Of a stretch of 64,000 nt of DNA, positions 38,606 to 47,142 are shown piece after piece. The first letter of the stretch is position 1. Every line of letters begins with the position of its first letter. The translations under genes were made by a program, and so were the position numbers. Below the pieces are notes generated by a model, which saw only the letters and a list, made by a program, of their open reading frames with translations, made no database searches and was not told the origin of the DNA. This stretch comes from Anaerolineae bacterium (GTDB lineage: Bacteria; Chloroflexota; Anaerolineae; 4572-78; J111). The stretch is taken from positions 124,001 through 188,000 of the forward strand of contig JAHDWA010000007.1 of assembly GCA_023382535.1 (NCBI GenBank). The letters run 5' to 3'.

Positions 38606-41603
38606 CCTGTCTCAACGCCGCTCTTAAAACTTCCGCCGGATGGAGCGCCTGGCGGCCGGTGCCATGTTTGATCTGCTGGCGGCAACTGACTCCAGCGGCG
38701 GCGATGATCGTATCTTTATCCTTCTGCCGGATGGCGGGCAGCAGACGCCGTTCGCCCATGGCCAGTGAAATATCATAATGTTCAACTTCATAGCCAAAGG
38801 CGCCGGCCATGCCGCAGCAGCCCGAGTCAATCTCGGTGACGGTGTGGCCGGGCAGCGCCAGGGTCCGCTTGCTGGGGCCGGTCCCGACGAGTGCTTTCTG
38901 ATGACAGTGGCCGTGCAGCAGCACCGCGCCCGGTTCAGCCGCGAAATCCAGCTTCAACTGGCCCGCTTCGGCCAACTGGGCGATGAACTCTTCAAAGGTA
39001 AAGCAGTGGTCGGCCACCAGCTTAACCCGCGGATCGCCGGGGAGCAGCGAAAAGTACTCGTCGCGCATCGAAAGCAGGCAGCTTGGCTCCAGCCCAATAA
39101 TGGGCAGCCCCTGCTCGGCCAGAGGCGCCAGCCGGGCGATGGTGTCTCGCGCCGCGCGGCGAGCCTTTTTGACCAGCCCCTTCGACATCATTGGGCGGCC
39201 GCAGCACTTATGGCCCGGCAGAACGACCTCAAACCCGGCGGCTTCCAGAACCTCAGTGGCGGCAATGGCGACGTGGGGATAGTTGTAGGTGTTGAACGTG
39301 TCGTTGAAGAGGACCACCCTTTGGGATTTACGATTTTCGACCTGTGCCCCGATCAGGGGTATTTTCGATTTACGATTTCGCCATTCGCTATTCGCCATTC
39401 GCTCCCTCGTCTCCTCGTTTCCTCGCGCCCTCTGCTTGAACCAGTGGGTAAATGGCTGGCTGGCGAACTCCGGCAGGCTGCGCTGGCGGCTGATGCCGAG
39501 AAATCTTTCCAGTCCCCAGCGGACCAGGTTGTTTTTCATGATCCCGTTGACCAGCGGGGCGGTCAGGCCGCTGCTGAGGTGACTCCAGAAGGCGATATCG
39601 GCAAAAATTTTGGCCCGCAGCGGAACCGGGTGTTGATCGTAGTAGTGACTCAGAAACTCAAACTTGATTTTGGTCATATCCACCGACGAAGGACATTCCG
39701 TTTGGCAGGCTTTACATTCGACGCACAGGTCCATAACCTGGTACATGCGCGGGCTGGTCAATTCCTCGGCGGGGAGCGCACCGGAGAGAGCCGCGCGCAG
39801 GGCATTGGCCCGGCCGCGGGTGCTGTGCTCCTCGTCGCGTGTCACCATGAAGCTGGGGCACATCGTCCCGCCGGTTCGCTTGCGGCAGACGCCGGCCCCG
39901 TTGCACATCTCGACCGCCCGGTGAAAACCCTGGTCCTGGCTAAAGTCCAGGTGTTCTTTGACGGGAATGACAGTGTAAGCGGGGCCGTAGCGCAGATCGG
40001 CCGTCATCGGCGGGGCGTCAACAATATTGCCGGGGTTGAGCAAGTGGTGCGGGTCGAAGGTTTGCTTGACCTGCCGGTACAGACCGTACAATTCCGGTCC
40101 GAAGAATTTCTCGTTGAGCCAACTGCGGGAGCGGCCATCGCCGTGCTCGCTGGAAATGGCCCCGCCGTACTCGCCGGCCAGCTCCATCGCAAACGAGGCA
40201 ATCAGCGGCAGCTTGTCCACCTCGCTGGCCAGCTTGGCGTTAATCAGGGGGCGAATATGCAGGCAGCCGGCGCTGGCATGGGCGTAGTAGGTCACTTTGG
40301 TACCCAGTTCATTGCAGAATTGTTCCACCCGGGTAATGTACTCGGCCAGTTGCTCGACCGGCACGGCGGCGTCCTCGATGAAGGGGATCGGCTTGGTGTC
40401 GCCTCTGAGGCTCATCAGCAGGCCCAGGCCGACCTTGCGCACCGTCCAGACGTTGTTTTGCAGGGCCGGGTTGAGGGCCTGGACCACGGTGCAGCGAACC
40501 TTTTCTCGCTGCAGATGGGCCGCCAGCCGCTCGATTTTGGCCTGCAACTCCGCCTCGCTCTCGCCGTAAAATTCGGTAACAAGGATGCAGAAGGGGTTGC
40601 CCTGGATAAACGTGTTCAGCAGGCGGGCATACTCCGGCGCGGCCCGGCACATGGCCAGGCAGAGGTTGTCGAGCAGCTCCACGGCTGAGGGTTCAGTTTG
40701 CAGGATGGTGGTCACGGACGTGAGCGCTTCGTGGAGGTTGTCGAACTGTAACAGGGCCAGGCCGGTTCGGCGGGGACGCGGCACCAGGTTGAGTTTAATC
40801 TCGGTCATGACCGCCAGCGTGCCCTCCGAACCGCAGATCAAGCTGGCCAGGTTGAAACAGGGGTCTTGCGGGTAGAGGAAGGACGGCCCGGCGACAAAAC
40901 GATCCAGGTTATAGCCGCCGCAGCGCCGCCAGTGGCGGGGTGTCCCGGCGCGAATGGTGTCGGCCCGAGTCTGGATTATGGCAGCGATGTTCCGGTAAAT
41001 TTCGCCCTCCAGGCCGCCGCCCTGTTGATAGGGGGCCAGGGCTGCCGCTTCCACCGGCCCGAAGTCAGCCTGGCTGCCATCGCTTAAGATGACTTTCGTG
41101 GCCAGGACGTGGTCGGCGGTCATGCCGTACATGATTGAGTGGCTGCCGCTGGCATTGCTCCCGACGATGCCGCCCAGGGCGGCCCGGTTACTGCTGGCCG
41201 GGTCGGGGCCGAATTGCAGGTCCAGTGGCTTGAGCTGATCGTTAAGGTCATCCAGGACTACACCTGGCTGGACCCGCACCCAGCGCTCCTCGGCGTTAAC
41301 CTCCAGCACCCGGTCCAGGTGGCGGGTCACGTCAATCACCAGGGCCTCGTTAACCGCCTGCCCGGCCAGACTGGTGCCGGAAGCGCGGGGCAGGATGGGC
41401 ACGCGGTACTTGGCCGCTACGGTCAGCGCGGCCTGGATGTCTTCAACCGTTTTGGGGATGAGCACCCCGTAGGGCATGACCTGGTAGTTGCTGGCGTCGG
41501 TGCTGTAGAGGATGCGGCTGTAGGTGTCGGTGCGCAGGTCGCCGGCGATGTGGCGGCGCAGCTCGTTGAAAAAGTCGGGGAGTCGGTCTGATATAGATTT
41601 CAT
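38601..41603 (-). CDS. FAD/Fe-S oxidoreductase (D-lactate/glycolate dehydrogenase fusion type)
   Basis: 1000 residues. Domains in order: FAD-binding type 4 (about 35-230; PRASGTSLAGQAV), FAD-oxidase C-terminal domain (about 270-530; HASAGCLHIRPL), two ferredoxin clusters (CNGAGVCRK...CP near 571; CVECKACQTECP near 626) and two CCG domains (CCGRPM near 800; CCGMAG near 930). Oxidises a 2-hydroxy acid and passes electrons to quinones or a cluster chain. The normal fold is interrupted at about 730-765 by an in-frame repeat-derived linker. ATG after GAGGAATACC. Could supply 2-oxo acids to the sugar-acid locus, but this is inference. Confidence 0.87.
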   Translation of the reverse strand: MKSISDRLPDFFNELRRHIAGDLRTDTYSRILYSTDASNYQVMPYGVLIPKTVEDIQAALTVAAKYRVPILPRASGTSLAGQAVNEALVIDVTRHLDRVLEVNAEERWVRVQPGVVLDDLNDQLKPLDLQFGPDPASSNRAALGGIVGSNASGSHSIMYGMTADHVLATKVILSDGSQADFGPVEAAALAPYQQGGGLEGEIYRNIAAIIQTRADTIRAGTPRHWRRCGGYNLDRFVAGPSFLYPQDPCFNLASLICGSEGTLAVMTEIKLNLVPRPRRTGLALLQFDNLHEALTSVTTILQTEPSAVELLDNLCLAMCRAAPEYARLLNTFIQGNPFCILVTEFYGESEAELQAKIERLAAHLQREKVRCTVVQALNPALQNNVWTVRKVGLGLLMSLRGDTKPIPFIEDAAVPVEQLAEYITRVEQFCNELGTKVTYYAHASAGCLHIRPLINAKLASEVDKLPLIASFAMELAGEYGGAISSEHGDGRSRSWLNEKFFGPELYGLYRQVKQTFDPHHLLNPGNIVDAPPMTADLRYGPAYTVIPVKEHLDFSQDQGFHRAVEMCNGAGVCRKRTGGTMCPSFMVTRDEEHSTRGRANALRAALSGALPAEELTSPRMYQVMDLCVECKACQTECPSSVDMTKIKFEFLSHYYDQHPVPLRAKIFADIAFWSHLSSGLTAPLVNGIMKNNLVRWGLERFLGISRQRSLPEFASQPFTHWFKQRARGNEETRERMANSEWRNRKSKIPLIGAQVENRKSQRVVLFNDTFNTYNYPHVAIAATEVLEAAGFEVVLPGHKCCGRPMMSKGLVKKARRAARDTIARLAPLAEQGLPIIGLEPSCLLSMRDEYFSLLPGDPRVKLVADHCFTFEEFIAQLAEAGQLKLDFAAEPGAVLLHGHCHQKALVGTGPSKRTLALPGHTVTEIDSGCCGMAGAFGYEVEHYDISLAMGERRLLPAIRQKDKDTIIAAAGVSCRQQIKHGTGRQALHPAEVLRAALRQG
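39322..39426. repeat. GATTTACGATT-type repeat inside coding sequence
   Basis: Within the oxidase gene lie GGGATTTACGATTTTCGA, CGATTTACGATTTCG, CATTCGCTATTCGCCATTCGC and TCGTCTCCTCGTTTCCTCG in succession. The first units match the tract at 60331-60435 outside genes. Translated, it gives residues MANSEWRNRKSKI and NRKSQ, which do not belong to the enzyme family. Confidence 0.65.
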
Positions 41604-41730
41604 GGTATTCCTCGGGAATGAAGGGTAGTTGGCCTCTCGTTCATACGTTAAAAACTGAACCAGCAGTGTAGCATGAAAAAAGAGTTTCTTCAATTGCCAG
41701 CAAAGAAACAATAACGCATAATAACTTTCT

Positions 41731-42111
41731 ATGGACCCAAAATTTAGCTTTGAAGAATTTGAGCAACTGGTCATACAGGCCCTGGAAGATTTACCGGAGT
41801 TCTTCAAGCAGCAGTTGCAGAATGTTGATGTGGTTGTTGCCGATTGGCCCAGTGAGGCAGAGCTACGTTCGGTAGGCTTGCAGCCGGGCCAGCTCTTATT
41901 TGGCCTGTACCACGGCATTCCCCTGACCAAGCGATCAAGTCATTACGGCCTGGTCCTGCCCGATAAAATTACCATTTATCGCCTCAGCATCGAGCAGGTT
42001 TGCCGCACCCGCGAGGAAGTGATGCAGCGTGTCCAGCGCACCGTTAAGCACGAGTTAGCCCATCATTTTGGGATCAGCGATGACCGGCTGCGGGAATTGG
42101 GCGCGTACTAA
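41731..42111 (+). CDS. zincin-like metallopeptidase family protein
   Basis: 126 residues. FEEFEQLVIQALEDLPEFFKQQLQNVDVVVAD at the start and VKHELAHHFGISDDRLRELG at the end, with HExxH, match the small COG3824 family of zincin proteins. Substrate unknown in the family. It diverges from the oxidase gene across 127 bases in which no promoter was resolved. Confidence 0.85.
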   Translation: MDPKFSFEEFEQLVIQALEDLPEFFKQQLQNVDVVVADWPSEAELRSVGLQPGQLLFGLYHGIPLTKRSSHYGLVLPDKITIYRLSIEQVCRTREEVMQRVQRTVKHELAHHFGISDDRLRELGAY

Positions 42112-42220
42112 TTGTCAATAATCAATGGTCAATGATCAGTAGTCAATTTTGGGTGGCGTAGAGGGGTGAGCATTCCAGAGGCGATTGGTTAGGCATTATA
42201 GGAAATAAAAGTCGGCCTTA

Positions 42221-42321
42221 TGTCATTCCGAGTGGAGCGGAGCGGAACGAGGAATCTCTCGAATCTTGGCTAAAGCGTGACCCTGTAGGGATTTCTCGCT
42301 CCTTCGTCACTCGAAATGACA
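42221..42321. repeat. 101-bp MITE-like palindromic repeat
   Basis: Begins TGTCATTCCGAGTGGAGCG and ends CTCCTTCGTCACTCGAAATGACA; the outer 13 bases are inverted copies with one mismatch (TGTCATTCCGAGT / ACTCGAAATGACA). Inside are AGGAATCTCTCGA and AGGGATTTCTCG, common in nonautonomous repeats of many bacteria. No transposase. An ATG at its right end is an accidental start upstream of the SUI1-like gene. Confidence 0.75.
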
Positions 42322-42342
42322 TATCCGTTCATTTTTGATGAG

Positions 42343-42696
42343 ATGACAGATAAGAAGAACAAACTGGTCTATTCCACCCGCAGCGGGGATGAGCGTAGGA
42401 AGAATGAGTCCCTGCCAGGGCGGCGCAGTTCGCTGCCGCCCGCGCAGCAGAATTTGAAGATTATGCGGGATAAAAAAGGGCGCGGCGGCAAAGTTGTCAC
42501 CGTCATATCCGGCTTTGCCCTGACCGAAGCAGATTTGACCGAACTGTCTAAAACTCTCAAAGGGTTGTGCGGCGCAGGAGGCACGGTTAAAGATGAGGAC
42601 GGCCTCCAGATTATCGAAGTCCAGGGGGATCACCGTGAGAAGGTGGCCGAGAAGCTCAAGGCGCTGGGGTATAAAGTAAAATTAGCCGGTGGTTGA
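42343..42696 (+). CDS. yciH: SUI1/eIF1-like protein, YciH family
   Basis: 117 residues from MTDKKNKLVYST. The RKGRGGKVVTVISGF, LTKTLKGLCGAGGTVKDEDGLQIIEVQGDH-type core is typical of bacterial YciH/SUI1, an initiation-factor homologue that monitors start codon use. The longer start inside the repeat element was rejected. Confidence 0.85.
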   Translation: MTDKKNKLVYSTRSGDERRKNESLPGRRSSLPPAQQNLKIMRDKKGRGGKVVTVISGFALTEADLTELSKTLKGLCGAGGTVKDEDGLQIIEVQGDHREKVAEKLKALGYKVKLAGG

Positions 42697-42714
42697 GGGG
42701 GTGAGTCTAAAGCC

Positions 42715-42763
42715 AAGGCTAAGGCTGAGGCTAAGATTCTTTCTTGGCCTCAGTCTTAGCCTT
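42715..42763. terminator. 17-bp stem-loop downstream of SUI1-like gene
   Basis: AAGGCTAAGGCTGAGGC pairs with GCCTCAGTCTTAGCCTT (one mismatch) over a 15-base loop. TTAAATAG follows. Intrinsic terminator-like, or another dispersed repeat. Confidence 0.5.
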
Positions 42764-42783
42764 TAAATAGAGGGAGTCCCAAT

Positions 42784-43083
42784 TTGTTTATCGTCCTGAA
42801 TCGCTTTTTTGTTAAACCTGAATTTGCCGGGCTGTTTGAAACGCGCCTCAAGAATCGCCCCCGGCAAGTAGACCAACAACCCGGCTTTGTCCGAGCACAA
42901 TTATTACGTCCCGAAAATTCGACTGATCCTTACATTGTCCTCACAATTTGGGAGTCGCAGGCGCATTTTGAAGCCTGGGTCAAAGCCGATACTTTCACCG
43001 TAAGCCACGCGGGACCGCGCACGCTTTCCGGTGATATTTTTGTGCAGCCCAACAAAGTTGAGACATTTGAGGTCGCGGGGTAG
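42784..43083 (+). CDS. antibiotic-biosynthesis-monooxygenase domain protein (IsdG-like)
   Basis: 99 residues, TTG start seven bases after GAGGGAG. MFIVLNRFFVKPEFAGLFETRLKNRPRQVDQQPGFV, LTIWESQAHFEAWVKADTF match the ABM ferredoxin-like fold of heme-degrading or quinone monooxygenases. Asn6 and the WESQ tryptophan are typical of IsdG-like enzymes. Substrate uncertain. Confidence 0.78.
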   Translation: MFIVLNRFFVKPEFAGLFETRLKNRPRQVDQQPGFVRAQLLRPENSTDPYIVLTIWESQAHFEAWVKADTFTVSHAGPRTLSGDIFVQPNKVETFEVAG

Positions 43084-43150
43084 TTAATAAGTCATAGAAG
43101 GACTTAAGTACAGGGGTAAAATAAGCCAAAATCGGCTAAAATAGGCGTCA

Positions 43151-44341
43151 ATGAATTACTTTCGACGCCTCGTTTCGTTACTGTTCACCCTGATTTGGTT
43201 CGCGGTCCTGGCCTTTTGGCTGCTGTTGCCCACTCACGCTCACCCTCCCGCCGGTCAATTATCCGCCTTACCCCCTGGAGCCGCCGCTGAAGTTTCTCCC
43301 GGCGGAGTGACAGGGAAAGCCGGGGTAGCGCCGCTCATCTTTCCGGTAAATCCGCTCCTGGTTCCCGCTGACGGCGACACAGTGAACACGTTCTGGCCCA
43401 CCTTTGATTGGGCAGATGCCACCGATCCCAATCACGCGGTGGTGAGCTACACCTTACTCATCGAGACGAGTCTGGCCCAAACAATCAGCGTCACCACCAC
43501 CGACTCGATTTATACGTCGGCCTCCCCCCTGCCTAGTGGGGTTTACACTTGGACGGTACAGGCTCACGATGACGCCGGCAATGCCAGCGGTTACGTGACA
43601 CCCTCATCTACTTTTACCGTAACTGCCGCCTGGCGCGCTTACTTGCCCATCATCTTCAAGCCTGCCTGCCCCACGGCTTCAACAGCGCAGTTCGCCCTCA
43701 TCCCCATCGAAGGAGCGCCTGCCGACCATCCCGATTACCTGCATGGTGATTTGAACCTCTCGCTGCGGGGATATGAGATGACCGGCGGCTTCCTGGGACT
43801 GGTCAACTACAGCGGCAGCACGGATAGCACTGCCCCTCAATTGGCCGGGCTGTTTGAGCCGAATCGCTTCCCCGGTGTCGCCGCGGTTTATCAAGTTTAC
43901 GGCTGGAACTGGGCCTGTGGGCCGCACGGATGCCGCGGGCCCCTGATTACGACCCCGCCCGTTACCCTGGCCAGTCTGAACACAACCCCCGGTGAGCCGA
44001 TTTTTATCCCCGAGCGCAGCCCCAACATTTTTGGTGGGGATTACAAAGTGATGATCTTGTACGCGGCCGAGAACCGAATTACCCTCGGCTATACTCGCCG
44101 CGATACGGTCGCCAGTGGTTATTCCGTTCACCTTGAAAACGTCTGTGTTGATCCAAACCTGCTGGCTCTCTACCAGGCTCAAACGAATGCCGACGGCTCG
44201 CACGTCACCGGCCACCTGCCCGCCCTGAGGAACAATCAGACTCTGGGTACAGCTTTGAGCGGCGAGATACTCGTGGCCATTCGTGATCGAGGTACCTTTA
44301 TGGATCCCCGCTCGCGCAAGGATTGGTGGCAGGGGTATTAA
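43151..44341 (+). CDS. secreted protein with Ig-like domain
   Basis: 396 residues. Signal segment RRLVSLLFTLIWFAVLAFWLLLPTHA, a Pro/Ala-rich linker, an Fn3/Ig-like domain (FPVNPLLVPADGDTVNTFWPTFDWADAT to TPSSTFTVTA, about residues 60-160), then AWRAYLPIIFKPA, a motif common before C-terminal regions of Chloroflexota exported proteins, then about 220 residues without recognised homology. Surface role likely. Confidence 0.65.
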   Translation: MNYFRRLVSLLFTLIWFAVLAFWLLLPTHAHPPAGQLSALPPGAAAEVSPGGVTGKAGVAPLIFPVNPLLVPADGDTVNTFWPTFDWADATDPNHAVVSYTLLIETSLAQTISVTTTDSIYTSASPLPSGVYTWTVQAHDDAGNASGYVTPSSTFTVTAAWRAYLPIIFKPACPTASTAQFALIPIEGAPADHPDYLHGDLNLSLRGYEMTGGFLGLVNYSGSTDSTAPQLAGLFEPNRFPGVAAVYQVYGWNWACGPHGCRGPLITTPPVTLASLNTTPGEPIFIPERSPNIFGGDYKVMILYAAENRITLGYTRRDTVASGYSVHLENVCVDPNLLALYQAQTNADGSHVTGHLPALRNNQTLGTALSGEILVAIRDRGTFMDPRSRKDWWQGY

Positions 44342-44413
44342 CGACCACAGCCCGCTGCCAGGGAATCGCTGAATTTTTAGCCTCACCCCAATTCGGCTAT
44401 AATCTTCGCCACG

Positions 44414-44995
44414 ATGAAATTAACCCCCCACCTTTTACTCAGTGCCTATAGCCAGGGTATTTTTCCCATGGCCGATGAGGATGGCGCCATTTACTGGTAT
44501 GATCCCGACCCCCGCGCCATTATCCCCCTGGAAAATTTCCATGTGTCCCGTTCCCTGGCGCGAACGATCAAGCAGGGTAAGTTTGAAATTCGAGTGGATA
44601 GCGCTTTTCGTGCCGTAATGGAAGCTTGCGCTGAACCAACCCCTGGCCGGGAAGTCACCTGGATTAGCGCCAAGATTATCGAGGCCTACTGCGAACTGTA
44701 TGCTCTGGGCTTTGCCCACAGTGTCGAAACCTGGCTGGAGGGGAAGTTGGTTGGCGGCCTATATGGGGTGGCTCTGAGGGGACTCTTTGCAGGGGAGAGC
44801 ATGTTCAGCCGGTCCAGGGACAGCAGCAAAGTAGCCATGTTTTACCTGGTTGAACGACTGCGCCGGGGGGGATTTGTCTTGCTGGATACCCAATTTATGA
44901 CCGACCATCTCCGGCGCTTCGGGACGATCGAAATTCCCCGTGAGGAATATCAGGCCCGGCTGGCTCATGCCCTGACCATCTGGGCCCGTTTTTAA
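44414..44995 (+). CDS. aat: leucyl/phenylalanyl-tRNA-protein transferase
   Basis: 193 residues. LLSAYSQGIFPMADEDGAIYWYDPDPRAIIPL, SRSLARTIKQGKFEIRVDSAF, TWISAKIIEAYCELYALGFAHSVETW, GGLYGVALRGLFAGESMFS and LLDTQFMTDHLRRFG cover the Aat family end to end. Adds Leu/Phe to N-terminal Arg/Lys for N-end-rule degradation. Alone, with no infA/clpS neighbour visible. Confidence 0.93.
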   Translation: MKLTPHLLLSAYSQGIFPMADEDGAIYWYDPDPRAIIPLENFHVSRSLARTIKQGKFEIRVDSAFRAVMEACAEPTPGREVTWISAKIIEAYCELYALGFAHSVETWLEGKLVGGLYGVALRGLFAGESMFSRSRDSSKVAMFYLVERLRRGGFVLLDTQFMTDHLRRFGTIEIPREEYQARLAHALTIWARF

Positions 44996-45010
44996 CGAGA
45001 GAAGAGGGAT

Positions 45011-46219
45011 TTATCCGGCAAAAACGCGGCGTATGATTCGTTGCGGAGTGATATTGTTCAGGGTATTTTGTTCCCCAAAGGCAATTTTGATGAGCAGTAT
45101 TTTGAGGTCGGGGCGGTGAGCGGCGAGGCCGATCATCGAGTTAATCAGGAGCGGATTCACAAACAGGTCGCGGGTCAAACTGCACACCCGGAAGAGTCGC
45201 TGAAAACGTTGCCGCAGCAAATAATCATACTCGGCCAAGCCGTGGATTGATACATCGCCGCTGGCAAAAAGGTGAGTCAGGTGCTCTGCCGCTACTTTGC
45301 CGGATTCGAGCGCATAATCAATACCCTCGCCGGTAAGCGGATTGACCAGCCCGGCGGCCTCGCCCACCAACAAAACTCGGTCACTGTAGGTGGGGGCGCT
45401 CAGGAAGTCCATGCGTAAAGGATAGCCTTTGACCGGCCCTACCTGTCGTGCCCCGGACAGCATAGCTTGCAGCAGTGGCGTCTGGATAAAGCTGTCAAAG
45501 GCCTGGCGGGCATTACGCGACATCCAGCGCCCGGCCCACCCCCAGGGAAAAATGCCAGCACCAATATTGGCTGCACCGTTGGGCAGCGGGAAAATCCAGC
45601 CGTAACCGGGCAGGGGCACTCCTGCAAAACTTAACTGCATGCGGTCGGTTAGCCCATTGACTTCTTCAAAATAAGCTCTCGCCGCCAGGGCCACGGTCGG
45701 CATCTTTTTGAGCAGCCCCATTTGCTGCAATAGGGGAATGCCGGCGCCGGTGGCAACAATGACCACGCGAGCCGCCGTTGAGAATGACCGGCCAGCCTGC
45801 TTGCCTGTGACCGCCATGCCCCCACCAGTGGGCGCTACCTCGGTCACACGGACCTGGTCCTGAAATTTGGCGCCGTGGGCTATGGCATGGCTGCGCAGGG
45901 TATCATCGAGGGTGAAGCGAGGAACGATCAAGGTGTAGCCGGGGCGGCCATTTTTGCCGGGAAAGGGTGCTTCGACAGTCTGGCCCCTGGCCGAAGCGAT
46001 TTCCACCCGATTGAGACGATAGCCCACCCGTCCCAGGTCGTTTAACAGTCTCATATCTTCAAGGACGCTGAGCGCCCGTGGAGTCAAGCCATCGCCACAA
46101 GTTTTGTCACGAGGGAAACTGGACTTATCCAGCAGCAGCACATCCAGGCCTTGTCTGGCCAGGTAATAGGCTGCTGCCGAACCACCTGGGCCAGCCCCCA
46201 CAATAACGACGTCGTGCAT
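45011..46219 (-). CDS. geranylgeranyl reductase family protein, paralogue
   Basis: 402 residues. HDVVIVGAGPGGSAAAYYLARQG (2-24), SFPRDKTCGDGLTPRALSVL and RVLLVGEAAGLVNPLTGEGIDYALESG repeat the order of the 36200-37411 protein. The two paralogues lie 8 kb apart and differ in the active-site half, so different substrates are likely (a side-chain reductase or a halogenase-like oxidoreductase are options). Confidence 0.82.
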   Translation of the reverse strand: MHDVVIVGAGPGGSAAAYYLARQGLDVLLLDKSSFPRDKTCGDGLTPRALSVLEDMRLLNDLGRVGYRLNRVEIASARGQTVEAPFPGKNGRPGYTLIVPRFTLDDTLRSHAIAHGAKFQDQVRVTEVAPTGGGMAVTGKQAGRSFSTAARVVIVATGAGIPLLQQMGLLKKMPTVALAARAYFEEVNGLTDRMQLSFAGVPLPGYGWIFPLPNGAANIGAGIFPWGWAGRWMSRNARQAFDSFIQTPLLQAMLSGARQVGPVKGYPLRMDFLSAPTYSDRVLLVGEAAGLVNPLTGEGIDYALESGKVAAEHLTHLFASGDVSIHGLAEYDYLLRQRFQRLFRVCSLTRDLFVNPLLINSMIGLAAHRPDLKILLIKIAFGEQNTLNNITPQRIIRRVFAG

Positions 46220-46284
46220 AGCTCCAAATACTCCCTCAAATTATAAATAATAACTCTGTCTTATCCTCGATGCAAATCTTCTTT

Positions 46285-46935
46285 TTAGTTGCCACCCTCT
46301 GCCTCTGAAGTCAGGGCCGCCAGGTATTCCGCTTCTTCGGCGATGTGCTGTTTAAGGCTTTCAGACGTAGGCGCATGGGCTGCCCGTTCTAACCAATACG
46401 AATTGAGCGCGGCATCAATCGCTTCCTGATGCAAATGATAGAGGTCAGCCTCTCGCTTGTATTTTAGATAAGCAACGATGGCCTGCGCTTCTTCCCGGGT
46501 GAAGATGGACAATCGGCAGCGGGCATAATCGTAAAAAGTCATGGCTCCATACCGCCTGGGGTTGATGAAGGTGGTTTTTCCTGTCTTGCGCACGAAAATA
46601 CGGGTTTTTAACGGATGCTCAACCGAGAGATCACTAAATCCATGGACTAACAGGTATAAAGGCTCGGCTGTTTGCAGTTCATCCTGCAAATCAGCAATGA
46701 GGTAGGCGGGGAGGAAGAATCTCAAACCGGCCTCGGAAAAAAAGTTTGGGGCCGAGTAGTGAACGTCGAGCAGCGCCGCAGGGATGGTTTGCCACTCAGA
46801 CCTTCCCTTGAACGCTTCAATCTCTTCGTAGGGTTCCTCACCTTCGAAACTACCCTGGAGAAAACGATCTCCTGGATACTCGTTTGGGCCAAATGCCTCA
46901 CGGATTGCTTTGATCACGGCCTCTTTGTCGTTCAT
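46285..46935 (-). CDS. hypothetical protein, DUF6714-like
   Basis: 216 residues from MNDKEAVIKAIREAFGPNEYPGD; GGGTG lies before this ATG. AALLDVHYSAPNFFSEAGLRFFLPAYLIADL is a recurring pattern of an uncharacterised family (recalled as DUF6714). Helical, no catalytic motif. Confidence 0.6.
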   Translation of the reverse strand: MNDKEAVIKAIREAFGPNEYPGDRFLQGSFEGEEPYEEIEAFKGRSEWQTIPAALLDVHYSAPNFFSEAGLRFFLPAYLIADLQDELQTAEPLYLLVHGFSDLSVEHPLKTRIFVRKTGKTTFINPRRYGAMTFYDYARCRLSIFTREEAQAIVAYLKYKREADLYHLHQEAIDAALNSYWLERAAHAPTSESLKQHIAEEAEYLAALTSEAEGGN

Positions 46936-47142
46936 ACTGTTCACCCAAGAATTGACTAGACGCTGGTAAAATATAAGCGTCTGGAGTGTCATTGTAGGAA
47001 CTTTTAATTTGCAAGTCAAGGACAAGGGCTTGTTCCGCCGGGAATAAAGCCATCATTTCTTCGTTGGGCGCTTGTTTCATGCGACTGCTTGCCGGGAAGA
47101 TCTTCAAGAACTGGAAAAAAGCAGTTTGAACACTTTAGTGAT

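Noticed and set aside
38778..40688. 636-residue plus-strand frame opposite the FAD/Fe-S oxidase
   Set aside because: Antisense shadow in a high-GC gene; no recognisable domain, while the opposite strand encodes a complete known enzyme.
42316..42342. Earlier ATG for the SUI1-like gene
   Set aside because: It belongs to the end of the 101-bp repeat and adds residues absent from the family.
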